From positions 230,863,084 to 230,927,083 of the forward strand of contig NC_058522.1 of NCBI RefSeq assembly GCF_904849725.1: DNA of 64,000 nt, in the 5' to 3' direction. The translations under genes and the position numbers were made by a program. The notes beneath the pieces were generated by a model. That model searched no databases, was not told the origin of the DNA, and saw only the letters and a list, made by a program, of their open reading frames with translations. Numbering within the stretch: the first letter of the stretch is position 1; each line of letters opens with the position of its first letter. The stretch comes from Hordeum vulgare subsp. vulgare (lineage: Eukaryota > Streptophyta > Magnoliopsida > Poales > Poaceae). Positions 43,867 through 53,866 of this stretch are shown piece after piece.

Positions 43867-46254
43867 CTAGGGAACCGGGGGGACAGTGGCATTTACCTCG
43901 CGCCGCCTTTGGCGCAGGATGTGCTTGTCGTCACCTTCACTGGTGAAGACGACGAACGCTCTGTCTTGATGCGGGTAGTCGTCAGGGTGTGGGCCGTCGT
44001 CGCGAGGCGGCGGCGGCGGAAGCGGAGCGTGATGGGGAGCCGGTGCACGGGGCGCCGCCTGCACACCCGGGGGAGCCGGCATCCCCTCCCCTTGCGACAA
44101 CCGACGTGCGATGCTGCACTGTCGAAGGGTATGGGTAGACGGCGTCGCCCCCGAATGTATCTTGCAGGGGGCGTCGAGAAGCTGTTTGAGAGTCTGCTTG
44201 GGCAGCCAGTTGGGGTTGCCCTGATTGCGACGCTTTCGTGGAGGGCCGGCTTGGGAAGCCGACGCCTCGCCCTCCACGTTGGCCACTAGCTTGCTGTTGG
44301 CCATCTGATCCACCTTGCGCTTGTAGTTGTTCTGACCGCCTCGGTTGTCCCCAGCCGGCTTGGGAGTAGCCGGAGCAGGTACAACCTTGTCTGAGGCGGT
44401 CACCTTGAGGCGCATCGCGGAGTCGGCCGTGGCGTACTTGTCCGCCTTGGCCATGAGCACCGCCAAGGAGGTGGGCTCGGCGCACATGAGCTTGTGCTTA
44501 AGGAGGGTGCCGTCTCGGCATCCGTCGATGAAGTACTTTATGGCTTGTACCTCATGCACCCCCTCATAGGAGTTGCGGAGCTCAGTTCACTGGGTGACGT
44601 AGTCGTGGAGGGGTTCGTCGGCCTTCTGGACGCACATGGCCAGCTCGCGAGGCCGATCAGGGCGCTTGTAAGTGCCGGTGAAGTTGCGGACGAACGCCTC
44701 CTCGAAGCCCACCCAGGAGTTGACGCTGCCGGCCGGGAGGCTGTTAAGCCACGTCCGGGCCGAGCCGGCCAGCATGAGTGGCACTTAGCAAACCGCTACG
44801 CGCTTGTTGCCCCTGGCGATGCCCACGGCCGTGGTGTAGTCGATCAGCCAGTCTTCTGGCTTGGCCGTGCAGTTATATTTCGGCGTATCCCGAGGCAAGG
44901 TGAAGCCTCGGGGGAACGACTCCCCTCGGATCCCGGGGCAGAAGCAAGCCGGACCGACGGGTCCGTCTTCCTCTAGGAGGGCCGAATGAGCCAGGGCGAT
45001 GATACGCCGACGGGCGTCCCGCTCGTCCTGGGAGGCGGGAGCGCCAGCCCCGGTGGCTAGAGGGGAGGCTCCTCGGGAGCCGGATGCGTGAGTTCTTCAT
45101 GGGGGAAGATCCCCGTACTCCGAGTCGCCCTCGTCGCCTCCGCGACGTAGGCCTGAAGTGTGCTCGCTCTGGTGCTGTGAGCGCCGGCCTTGGCTTCCCT
45201 TGCCCCTCCAGCGGGAAGGGCGATGCGAGGAAGATCCTTCGGCGTGGTGCTGGCCGCTAGGGTTGCGGCGAGCCCCCGAGTTCGGCCCCGGGGACTCTGA
45301 ATGAGCCTGGCCGGGGTCGAACCGAGCGTGCTGCTGGTTAGCGGCGTCAAGGAGATCCTTGACGCGCTTCTCCTGGAAGGCACACTCCTCGCCTTCCAGG
45401 CTGGCCATCTCCTCCATGGCCGCCTGCGCCGCCCTCATGTTGGCCGCAGGAGTCTCGTAGGTGGGAAGGTCCCTGCCTAGGACCACGGCGACGAACCGTC
45501 CGCGGCTGTGGACCGATCCAAGCCGGTTGGGGGCCTCGGAAATCGGAGTAAGACCGTATGCGGAGTTATACTCACGATGTGTAGCCTCCAACCGACGGTT
45601 TGCCGAGGCCACGGCGATGCCCTCCTCCAAGATACGCTTGCGAGCCTCCTCCAGCGAGGCTCGAGCATCTGCAGGGTCGACGGAAGCGGCGACCGGTGTC
45701 TTCAGGCCGACGATGGCGTCCCGAAGAGTGTCGGCGGCGGCCGCAGCGGGCTCACCAGCTCCCGCGGGGGCCTTGCCGGGAGTCGTGCTGGTGCCGGCGC
45801 CGATAACCATCACCTCCACGGCGTTGGAGATGGCAGCGACGTGGTACGGGGTGAAGAACCCCATCGACGGTGGAGGGTCGTCGAAGATGAGGATGTTACT
45901 GGGGTAAACGTCGTGAGCAGGCGTCTCAGCGATAGAGAGCCTGCTGAAGCTGGCGCAGAGCGCCTCACCGTCGTAGTCCTCGCCAAAGTAGCACGGGCCG
46001 TCGTTCAGGCAAAGATCGCTGAAGAGAACGCTAAGGTTCTCCATAGCAGCGACGACGACGTTAGGGAGCGCCTCGTCATCGGAATCTTCGTCCGAATTCG
46101 CATGGCGGACGGGGACGTCGATCATCATGGGCGTCGCCTCGTCGAAAGCGAGCTCCACGGGCATGTGAACTGATCCGGACGCGATGCATCCGGTGGTGTA
46201 GGTGCGGGGCCCCGCCCAGCGCGTGAAGCGAGCCGATGCCGCGATCGGCCCCAT
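43867..46254 (-). pseudogene. Tat-2 gag, start codon inside the PBS
   Basis: The frame begins at ATG 46254, which lies within the primer binding site (TGGCGCCCACCATGGGG) in a strong context CCACCATGG. It reads MGPIAASARFTRWAGPRTYT onward. A central gag domain has MLAGSARTWLNSLPAGSVNS and FEEAFVRNFTGTYKRPDRPR, then a basic Gln/Lys/Asn-rich part. No zinc knuckle is seen. The frame is interrupted by TGA 45097, TAA 44785, TGA 44587 and TAG 43867, then continues as protease in the same frame. Gag would form the particle and bind element RNA. Confidence 0.75.
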
Positions 46255-46265
46255 GGTGGGCGCCA
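46249..46265 (-). other. Primer binding site of Tat-2
   Basis: Minus-strand TGGCGCCCACCATGGGG, two bases after the 5' LTR end. The tRNA species is not assigned. Confidence 0.75.
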
Positions 46266-46267
46266 AA

Positions 46268-47336
46268 TGTCGGTGAATACTCACAACATATGCCATAGGT
46301 AGGCTAAAGTCGGTGAGAACCGAAGGGACAAAGGTGGGCGCTGGGAACGAGGTTGGTACACGCATGGGACGCACGATGTACCCAGGTTCAGGGCTCTCCG
46401 TAGAGATAACACCCCTAATCCTGCTTGTGTGTTTGATGTATGGGAACAGAGTACAATGTCGCTCCTGGAGCTGTGTTGGGAGGAGGAAGAGGGGAGCAGC
46501 CGGCTCGTCTCTACCTCGCTCTCTGTGGGTTGGTGAGTGTGTAGTGTTGAATGACTGGCAAGTGATCGGGCCTCCTGCATGGGGGGCGGCCGGGGGGTTT
46601 TATAGACGAACCCGTCGGCCTACAATATGGATAAAGGGTACAAGTGTGGGACCCGGCTGGCTGCTTCGCCGGCTGACCAGGAGCCCACAAGGGTCTTCTC
46701 TTGTCGATGAGGGGCCCGCCGGCTGCATGGTCTCGTTTACCTGTGGGACCCGCCGGCTGGCCAATGGGGCTCCCTCGTAAGGTTGACGTTGAGCACACGC
46801 TGTACGTCAAGCGTCGCCCCGCGAGATTCTTCATGGGAAGGTAGTACGGCCGCCTCCACTGTTCCCCACGCCGAGTGCAGTAATGGAGTGGGAGTGTGAC
46901 GGTCCGACATCAGGCTATGTGATGGATCAGAGCCGGGGTAGGTCAGTGGCGTGGCCGCCGACGCTCGTACCTGCCGGGCGCCCCGATCCAGTACCTTTGC
47001 TGACGTGTAGCTACCTTTAATCATGAGGTCCTTTCCTGACCTACGATCTGATGTGACTGGTGATCCTCGGCCGGCTAGCCGGCTCGCGGGTGGCCGCCTC
47101 CTCCCCAGTCCGGCTGGCGAGACCAGGCCGGCTCTGAAGGGGAGGCCGCCTCCATTCTAGCCAGCAGGGGATGCCTGGCCGGCGATGCAAAGGTGGCCGC
47201 CTCATTGTCTAGCCGGTAGGCGAGGCCTAGCCGGCCAGAAGACTTGGGACTTTGGAATCTCCATATCTTCATGCCCATTGGGCCGGAAATGAAGGAGGAG
47301 GCTCGATGAGCCTACCCCGGGGTTATCCCGCCAACA
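46268..47336 (-). repeat. 5' LTR of Tat-2
   Basis: 1,069 bp, almost identical to 33033-34092, with TGTCGG..CCAACA ends (one terminal base differs from CCGACA). It is followed by TSD TTGAG. Confidence 0.95.
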
Positions 47337-47341
47337 TTGAG
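47337..47341. repeat. Target-site duplication of Tat-2, right copy
   Basis: TTGAG, identical to 33028-33032. Confidence 0.92.
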
Positions 47342-49351
47342 TGCCTCAAAGCTCTTTGTAAGAACAGTGAGTTTCTCTTCCTTGTCCTTGAGAGACAAGG
47401 ATAGGCGCTCACAGTCCTTAGAAAGAGAAGCATGAGAATTCACAAGTCGGTTTTTATCATTTAATAACTCTTTGCACACAGATACAACCTTTTTCAAGGA
47501 GGCAAGATCGTTAGTATGTTTATCAAGGTTTTCACCAACTTCTGAGCATAATGCATCATTTTGTGCTTCCTCATACAGGACTTTCTGCTCAAGGATTTCA
47601 TTTCTTTCCTTCTCCTCAGTGATGAGGGTTTCGAGTTCCTTGATGGTATTGGTGTGCTTACTCACCATTTCCATAAGTATGCGAAACATAGTGAGTTTCT
47701 TTCCTTTAGGAGAGCACATAAATTTGTTTATTTTGGCAAACATAGGATGATCTAAGTCATTGTCCTCATAGTGATCTTCAGCATCAAGGTACTCATCAGA
47801 TGAGGTAGAAGCTAGACTGAAAGAGTTTAACCGTGGAGTTACCTTAACCTTATCATGGGAGTTTTGGTCTACCTCATCTTCTATGACAGTCTTTGCCATC
47901 AAACACTTGTGGGCGTTGACCTTGTAGTCTTTCATATAGTTGTAGTGAACAACATCACCACTTTTGTTGACTAGCCTCAAGGTGTTTTGTGTATCCTGAG
48001 CTACTCCGGCAACCCCACCAACGTCTTCTGGATCTGATTCTTCTTGTGCAACCATTGCTCTTCCATCTATTCTCTTGAGCTTGGAGTTCATAGGGTTTGA
48101 CAATTTCTTCTTTACAAAGGTCTTCGGAAACCTTGGTTTATCTTCCCTCTTCTCATAAGGGCAGTCATTGGAGAAGTGGTTGGTTTCCTCACAGTTATAG
48201 CATTTCCTTACTTTCTTCTTTGGGAATCTTCCCTTGAATTTTCCTGCACTGAACTTCTTTACAAAGAGAGCAATGTCCTCATAAGATGGGCTTTCATCAG
48301 AGTCAACATCATCACCATCTTCACAGTCATCATCACCCTCTTCTTCTTCACTTTCTTCTTCGTCACATTCATGCTTGGCTTTCAAAGCAAGATTGATCTT
48401 TGATGTTGAAGTGCCATGCATGTCAAGGTGCTTTGTTGCATTTGCCTTTGACTCTTCAAATAATTGGAAAGTGGATATGATGTCATATGGAGAAATTTAT
48501 TTGAACCCATGGTGCTGCCTCATGTCCCATACCATTTGATGGTGGTACGGAGCAAGAGCATGAAGTAACTTGTCCACGAGAAATCAATTGGTCAGGTTGA
48601 AACCATCTTGCGTCTTGTCACAGTCACATGACTCAATGTTTGCGGCAAGTGTCATGAGCCGTTCTAGCAGTTTCTTGGGAGATTCACCCTTTTCCATACA
48701 GAAATTCTGCAATTGCCCCTTGGCAATTTCATATTGAGCAAGCCGAAGAGTGGAGGTACCGGTCTTGGTCCTTATAATGCTATCCCATAGTTCCTTGGCG
48801 CTTGTGATGTGAATGTAAGGTCTCCGTTGCTCGTCATTCATTCCTTTTCTTATGCACAAGATCGCAGTGTCATTGAGATGCTTGTCATAAGTTTCTCTGG
48901 GAGTGAGGCACCTTGGATCTACAGGATTGTAGCCATGCTCGAGGATGTCCAACATCTCATCATTGGCGTACCTAAGATGATCCTGCATACCAACTCTCCA
49001 CAAAGCAAAATCGGAATTGTCATCAAGCAAAGGAGGTTTTCCTCCAGGATTGTACTTAGGTTTCTCAACTTGAGATCTAGCATAAAGCCATGGAACACTG
49101 GTTTGGTTATTGCCTGGAGGTTGTTGGCCAAATGAAGAACCGTGCACATTTTGCCCTGAGGCCCTCGGGGACGTGGCTGTCCTCGTGGTTAATGATGCCG
49201 GTCTTATTTGGACCAAGGCCTCAAGAGAAGCATCATGCTCCTCTTTTTGCTTGGCAAGGGCCCATTCCAGGTCCTCAGAGGTGAAGGACCTGACTTCCGT
49301 GGAAGTCACGTCCCTCTCCACTGGAGCTACAGTAATGGGAGTCCCGTCCAT
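47337..49351 (-). pseudogene. Gag N-terminal part of the Maximus-like Copia
   Basis: ATG at 49351 (MDGTPITVAPVERDVTSTEV). The capsid-like domain has NSDFALWRVGMQDHLRYAND, ITSAKELWDSI and YEIAKGQLQNFCMEKGESP. TGA at 48584-48586 interrupts, and frame problems follow (48580-48425). Next is a CCHC zinc knuckle CYNCEETNHFSNDC (CX2CX4HX4C) after a Glu/Asp-rich region, then a long coiled coil (MFRILMEMVSKHTNTIKELE). The frame is cut at 47337 by Tat-2 and resumes at 33032. The large gag with knuckle and C-terminal coiled coil is typical of SIRE-type Copias. Confidence 0.85.
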
Positions 49352-49390
49352 CTCGCTCTAGGGTGGTTAAGCCACAAGAATAGAGCACGA

Positions 49391-49403
49391 GGCTCTGATA
49401 CCA
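49391..49403 (-). other. Primer binding site of the Maximus-like Copia
   Basis: Minus-strand TGGTATCAGAGCC, the initiator-Met tRNA site, two bases from the 5' LTR end at 49406. Confidence 0.92.
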
Positions 49404-49405
49404 AT

Positions 49406-50942
49406 TGAAAAGGATCGAGATGGACCTAGAGGGGGGGTGAATAGGTACAATTCCAAATTTTAATAGTTACTTAGCAATTTTAGGCAAAGGTGCGGAATAT
49501 GAGCGTGAGCCTAATAATTGCAATGACAAGGAGTAAGCTATTTAGAGTAAAGTAAGGCAACCGGTAAACAATAATCAAATGCAAGTACGTAATAAGGATT
49601 AACACAAGTAGAGAGTTAGGGTTAGGGATAACCGAAACTCCAAGAGAGACGAGGATGTATCCCAGTGTTCACTTCCTTGGAGGGAAGCTATGTCACCTTT
49701 AGAGGGGCGGATGTTACCACGAAGGCACACCAACGACACGAAGGCTCACCCTATTCTCTCTTTGAGACAACTCCACGAAGGCGTTTCTCAACCACTAGTG
49801 GTAAGCCTTGAGGTGGCTTCCAAACCTTCACAAACTTTCCGGGGGTAAGAACAATGGTTTGATTCCTCTCCGAGGACTCCTACCACCTAGGAGTCTCCAA
49901 CCTCCAAGAGTAACAAGATCACGAGGATTGCTCAAAACTTGCTCAAATCACAAATCACTTTGGTGGAGAGGAGGAGAAGGAGACGATCTATCTTTTGACT
50001 GGAACAACACTCAAAGGGGCTCACAAATGCTCTTGGGGATCTAAGATTGGGTGTAGGCAAGAGTGAGTGAGGAGAAAGGTGTTCTTGTAAGTGTTCTAGC
50101 TGTGTTGAACACCCTCTCACGAAGTGGGAGGGGGGTATATATAGTGGGGAGAGTAAAACAGCCGTTGGGGTCATCTAAGTCTGACAGTGGTCGGACATCC
50201 GACAGTTCTCGGATGTCCGGACGTCCACAAGGAGTCGGACGTCCGACAAGGGTCGGTCGTCCGAGGGATGAATATATATCTGGAACCACTGTGTCGTTGA
50301 ACAGGGACCGGATGTCCGGAGGAAGCCGGAAGTCCGAGTTATTCGACTCAAATATCTCTGGTGCAAGGTTCCGGATTTTCGAAGGAGGTCAGACGTCCGA
50401 GTTATTTGACTCCACTTTCTCTGGTGCAAGGTTCCGGATTTCCAAAGGAGGTCGGACGTCCGGCCCTCGGACGACAGGAGGAGGCCGGAAGTCCGAGTTA
50501 TTTGACTCAACTTTCTGTGGCATAGGGTTCCGAATTTCCGAAGGAGGTCGGACGTCCGGCCCTCGGACGTCCGGATGAAGCCGGATGTACGAGGCATTGG
50601 TTCTGTTTTGAGATAAAAGTAAAACAGTGGAGATGTGGTATGATCGGAAAAGTAGAGATGTAGTATGAGCAAGTTCATCGCAAAACCTGTGATCCCCTCT
50701 TAATAGTGCGGGATCCCTATATTCAAGAATAGTAAATTTAAAGCATAGGCTACATCATCTTTTCTCAATCCCGAGCCTTCTTGACATATAAGTCCCGATC
50801 TTCTCAGACCACCTTGGCACATAATTCTCAATCTACTAAAAGTACTTGCCATCCTGAGATACACTCAACAAATAAGATTAGTTTCCTATGTATGTGTTGT
50901 CATTAACACCAAAACTCGATTAAGGGCATGACTGCACTTTCA
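49406..50942 (-). repeat. 5' LTR of the Maximus-like Copia
   Basis: 1,537 bp, TG..CA. The TATA box is at 50136-50144 (minus strand). Palindromes CGGACGTCCG are exact at 50236-50245, 50453-50462, 50549-50558 and 50564-50573. Compared with the 3' LTR, one roughly 96-bp upstream repeat is shortened to 63 bp (marks at 50338, 50401 and 50497). Confidence 0.93.
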
Positions 50943-50947
50943 ATAGG
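50943..50947. repeat. Target-site duplication of the Maximus-like Copia, right copy
   Basis: ATAGG, identical to 25264-25268. Confidence 0.9.
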
Positions 50948-51746
50948 AGCAGTGGTTCTTTGTTGTGCGGAGCAACAAGCACCAGCTGGGTGGAAAGCAA
51001 AGCTTTGAGCTCTACAAACGCTGCTTCTGCTTCATCATTCCACTCGAATACATCCGACTTCTTCATCAATCGGTACAAAGGCAGTGCCTTCTCACCAGAC
51101 GAGATATAAACCGACTCAATGCTGCCAGACATCCTGTAAGTTTCTGCACATCATGCACTCACACAGGGCTCTGCATTCTGACGATGGCGCCAAACTTCTC
51201 AGGGTTAACGTCAATTCCTCGTTCGGAAACGAGAAAACATAGTAACTTATCCCCAGGAACGCCAAAAGTGCACTTAGCTGGATTAATCTTGGTGTCATAT
51301 TTTCTCAAATTGGCAAATGTTTCTGCCAAGTCAGTCAACAGGTCGGAACCTTTGCGCAACTTAACAACAATGTCATCCATGTACGCTTCAATATTTCGAC
51401 CAATCTGGTTGAGCAGACACTTCTCGATCATGTGCATTAAGGTTGCACCAGCATTCTTCAGACCAAAAGGCATAGTGATGTAGCAGTAACACCCGAAAGG
51501 GGTGATGAAGGTTGTTTTTATTTCATCTGGACCAAACAGACGGATCTGATGGTAACCAGAGTAAGCATCCAAAAAAGACAAACGCTCGCATCCCGCATTT
51601 GAATCGACAATCTGATCAATGCGGGGGAGCGGAAAGTGGTCCTTTAGACAGACCTTATTAACATTTTTGAAGTCGATACACATGCGAAGTGAATTATCCT
51701 TCTTGGGAACCATGGCAACATTCGACAGCCACTCGGAGTGGTAAAT
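50943..51746 (-). pseudogene. Tat-1 reverse transcriptase, upstream fragment
   Basis: The minus-strand frame reads RT motifs: VAMVPKKDNSLRMCIDFKNV, PRIDQIVDSNAGCERLSFLD, ITPFGCYCYITMPFGLKNAG and EAYMDDIVVKLRKG, with the catalytic YMDD present. It stops at 51159 and continues in a shifted frame into LSRFISSGEKALPLYRLMKK of RNase H, cut at 50943 by the Maximus-like insertion. Upstream it is cut at 51746 by the Athila-like LTR. The first five bases (50943-50947, ATAGG) are also the right TSD of the Copia. Confidence 0.85.
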
Positions 51747-51870
51747 TGATACGTCCATTTTGCATCATGCTTTCATGTTGATATTTATTGCTTTTTGGGC
51801 TGTTATATTACTTGTGGTACCATATTTATGCCTTTTCTCTCTTATTTTGCAAGGTTTATTTGAAGAGGGA
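51747..51870 (+). repeat. 5' LTR of the Athila-like element, left piece
   Basis: TGATACGTCCATTTTGCATC through GAGGGAGAAT is the first about 124 bp of the LTR. Tekay RNase H coding starts abruptly after it, and the LTR resumes at 57884 with later LTR sequence, so the LTR middle is missing. Confidence 0.75.
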
Positions 51871-51879
51871 GAATTCAGA

Positions 51880-52644
51880 CGCCTGACTTCCGCACCTGTG
51901 TTGCTACCACCAGATTTTTCTAAGGACTTTGTTATCTATTGCGACGCCTCGCGATAAGGATTAGGTTGCATTCTCATGCAAGATCGTCATGTGATCGCAT
52001 ACGCATCTCGACAGTTGCGTCCACATGAGGATAATTATCCCATACATGACCTTGAGCTTGCAGCTGTGGTCCATGCACTAAAAACCTGGCGACATTACCT
52101 TCTGGGTAATCGTTGCGAAATATTCACTGATCACCAAAGTCTGAAATATATCTTGACCCAGCCGGATTTGAATCTCAGGCAAAGACGGTGGGTTGAGTTG
52201 ATCTCGGATTACGACTTAGGGATAACTTACACCCCGGGGAAGGCCAATGTTATGGCTGATGCACTAAGTCGTAAATCTTATTGTAACAATTTGATGCTAC
52301 AACAACGTCAACCACATCTCTATGAGGACTTTCGGAAGTTGAATCTTCATATTGTTCCTCAATGATTCCTTTCTACCCTGGTGGCGAAGCCTACCCTTAA
52401 GGATCAAATTATAGCTGGCCAGAAGCGTGACAAGGGTATATCACGGATCAAGGAGAATATTATTAGCGGAAACGCTAAAGAATTTTCCATGAATGATCAA
52501 GGTGTTGTGTTCTTCCAGAATCGTCTAGTGGTTCCTAAGAACCTACATCTAAGGCAGCTAATTCTTAAGGAGGCCCATGATTCTCCTCTCACCATTCATC
52601 CCGGTAGTACTAAGATGTATCAGGACCTACGCCAGAGGTTCTAG
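51880..52644 (+). pseudogene. Tekay-like RNase H and integrase zinc region
   Basis: RNase H with [60 protein letters not shown] and [20 protein letters not shown], then ADALSRKS. After TGA at 52363 the same frame continues to the integrase N-terminus (LRQLILKEAHDSPLTIHPGS). TAA at 51955-51957 follows DASR, where the family usually has Gln. Confidence 0.82.
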
Positions 52645-53866
52645 TGGACTAGGATGAAGAGAGAAATTGCTGAGTTCGTTGCTAACTGTGACGTTTGTCG
52701 TTGAGTTAAGGCAGAACATCAAAGGCCTGCTGGCACCCTTCAAACTTTAGCTATTCCTGAATGGAAATGGGATAAAGTTAGTATGGATTTCATTACCGGA
52801 TTTCCCAAGACCAAGAAAGGAAATAATGCTATCTTTGTGGTCATTGACCGTCTTTCCAAAGTAGCTCATTTTCTTCCAGTTCGTGAGAGTATAAGAGCTA
52901 GCCAGCTAGCAGAATTATATATCTCTCGAATAGTGTCTCTTCATGGTGTTCCCCTGGAGATTAACTTAGACCGTGGGAGTATCTTTACTTCTCGATTCTG
53001 GGAAAGTTTTCAGAATGCTATGGGAACTCACTTATCTTTTAGCACTGCTTTCCATCCTCAATCAAGTGGTCAAGTAGAAAGAGTAAATCAAATCCTAGAG
53101 GATATGCTCCGAGCTTGCGTTATATCATTCGGTATGAATTGGGAGAAGTGCCTTCCATTCGCCGAATTTGCTTATAACAATAGTTATCAATCAAGCTTGG
53201 GCAAAGCCCCTTTTGAAGTTCTCTATGGACGAAGATGTCGAACACCTCTTAATTGGTCAGAAACCGGAGAGAGGCAACTCTTTGGCACCGATATGATCCA
53301 GGATGCAGAAGAGCAGGTTCGCATTATTCGTGAAAAGTTGAAAACAGCCCAGTCTCGTCAAAAGATCCATTATGATCGTCATCATAAGGCTGTGACCTTT
53401 GAAGTTGACGAGAAGGCTTACCTTCGGGTTACACCTTTGAAGGGTACCCATCGATTCGGTATCAAGGGCAAGTTGGCTCCTCGTTACATTGGTCCTTTTC
53501 GCATTCTTGCCAAACGAGGAGAAGTTTCCTACCAGTTGGAACTTCCTCCGCATCTTTCCAAGGTTCATGATGTCTTCCACGTCTCACAACTCAGGCGTTG
53601 CTTTTGGGATCCTATCCGTGAAGTGGACCACGAAACGCTTGATCTCCAAGATAACCTTTCTTATCGAGAATACCCTGTTCGTATTCTCGACCAAGCTGAG
53701 CGTACTACTAGACGTCAGAACATTAAGTTTCTTAAAGTTCAATGGTCAAATCATTTTGAGAAAGAGGAAACATGGGAAAGAGAGGATCGTCTTCGACAAG
53801 AGTATCCCGCGCTATTCCCTACGACTTCTAAATCTCGGGACGAGATTCTTTTGAGTGGGGGTGAGT
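52645..53866 (+). pseudogene. Tekay-like integrase with C-terminal chromodomain
   Basis: Zinc-finger end FVANCDVCR is followed by TGA (about 52702). The core has MDFITGFPKTKKGNNAIFVV, LDRGSIFTSRFWESFQ and [20 protein letters not shown], with DDE residues present. The GPFRILAKRGEVSYQLELPP module and FHVSQLRRC follow. The end reads YPVRILDQAERTTRRQNIKF and VQWSNHFEKEETWEREDRLR, a chromodomain of the Tekay/Del type that targets heterochromatin. The frame runs into the LTR. Confidence 0.88.

Larger units (their letters stand above)
33033..47336 (-). mobile_element. Tat-lineage gypsy element 'Tat-2', structurally complete
   Basis: 14.3 kb, minus strand, with both LTRs (33033-34092 and 46268-47336), perfect TSD TTGAG and PBS TGGCGCCCACCATGGGG. 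It carries gag-protease, RT, two RNase H domains, integrase, a repeat-rich 3' region and a spliced antisense ORF (34651-38662). Both ends and all domains are present, but stops and frameshifts disable gag-pol. In the first about 220 nt the two LTRs differ by three substitutions, all C/T, plus a 2-nt indel, which suggests a fairly recent insertion. It lies in the gag of the Maximus-like Copia and is the innermost element of that stack. Confidence 0.93.
25269..50942 (-). mobile_element. Maximus/SIRE-like Copia, split by nested Tat-2
   Basis: Minus-strand element bounded by LTRs 25269-26822 (3') and 49406-50942 (5'), with perfect 5-bp TSDs ATAGG. From the 5' end it has PBS TGGTATCAGAGCC (49391-49403), gag with zinc knuckle, protease, integrase, a remnant RT, RNase H, a post-pol ORF, and a PPT (26823-26838). 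Tat-2 (33033-47336) is inserted inside gag; without it the element is about 11.4 kb. The LTR ends TGAAAG..CTTTTCA and the extra 3' ORF point to the Maximus family of Triticeae. The RT core is deleted and several stops occur, so it cannot move by itself. It inserted into Tat-1 RNase H. Confidence 0.9.
16849..51746 (-). mobile_element. Tat-lineage gypsy element 'Tat-1', split by a nested insertion
   Basis: Minus-strand element. Its 3' LTR is at 16849-17408. Then, in plus coordinates, come a PPT, an antisense ORF (17938-21488), a 142-bp tandem array, integrase and RNase H (23096-25268), and RT (50943-51746). The Maximus-like Copia 25269-50942 is inserted between the last two; removing it rejoins the RNase H reading (..KEPLLL to YIAAT..). 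A second, archaeal-type RNase H and the antisense 'putative gypsy type transposon' ORF are hallmarks of the plant Tat/Ogre lineage. Gag, protease and the 5' LTR are missing because an Athila-like LTR begins at 51747. The left target-site candidate is AAACC at 16844-16848; the partner lies outside the window. Confidence 0.8.

Noticed and set aside
49391..49403. tRNA gene
   Set aside because: It is only the 13-bp PBS complementary to initiator tRNA-Met; no cloverleaf around it.
53257..53580. Minus-strand frame inside Tekay integrase
   Set aside because: Shadow of the integrase C-terminal coding strand.
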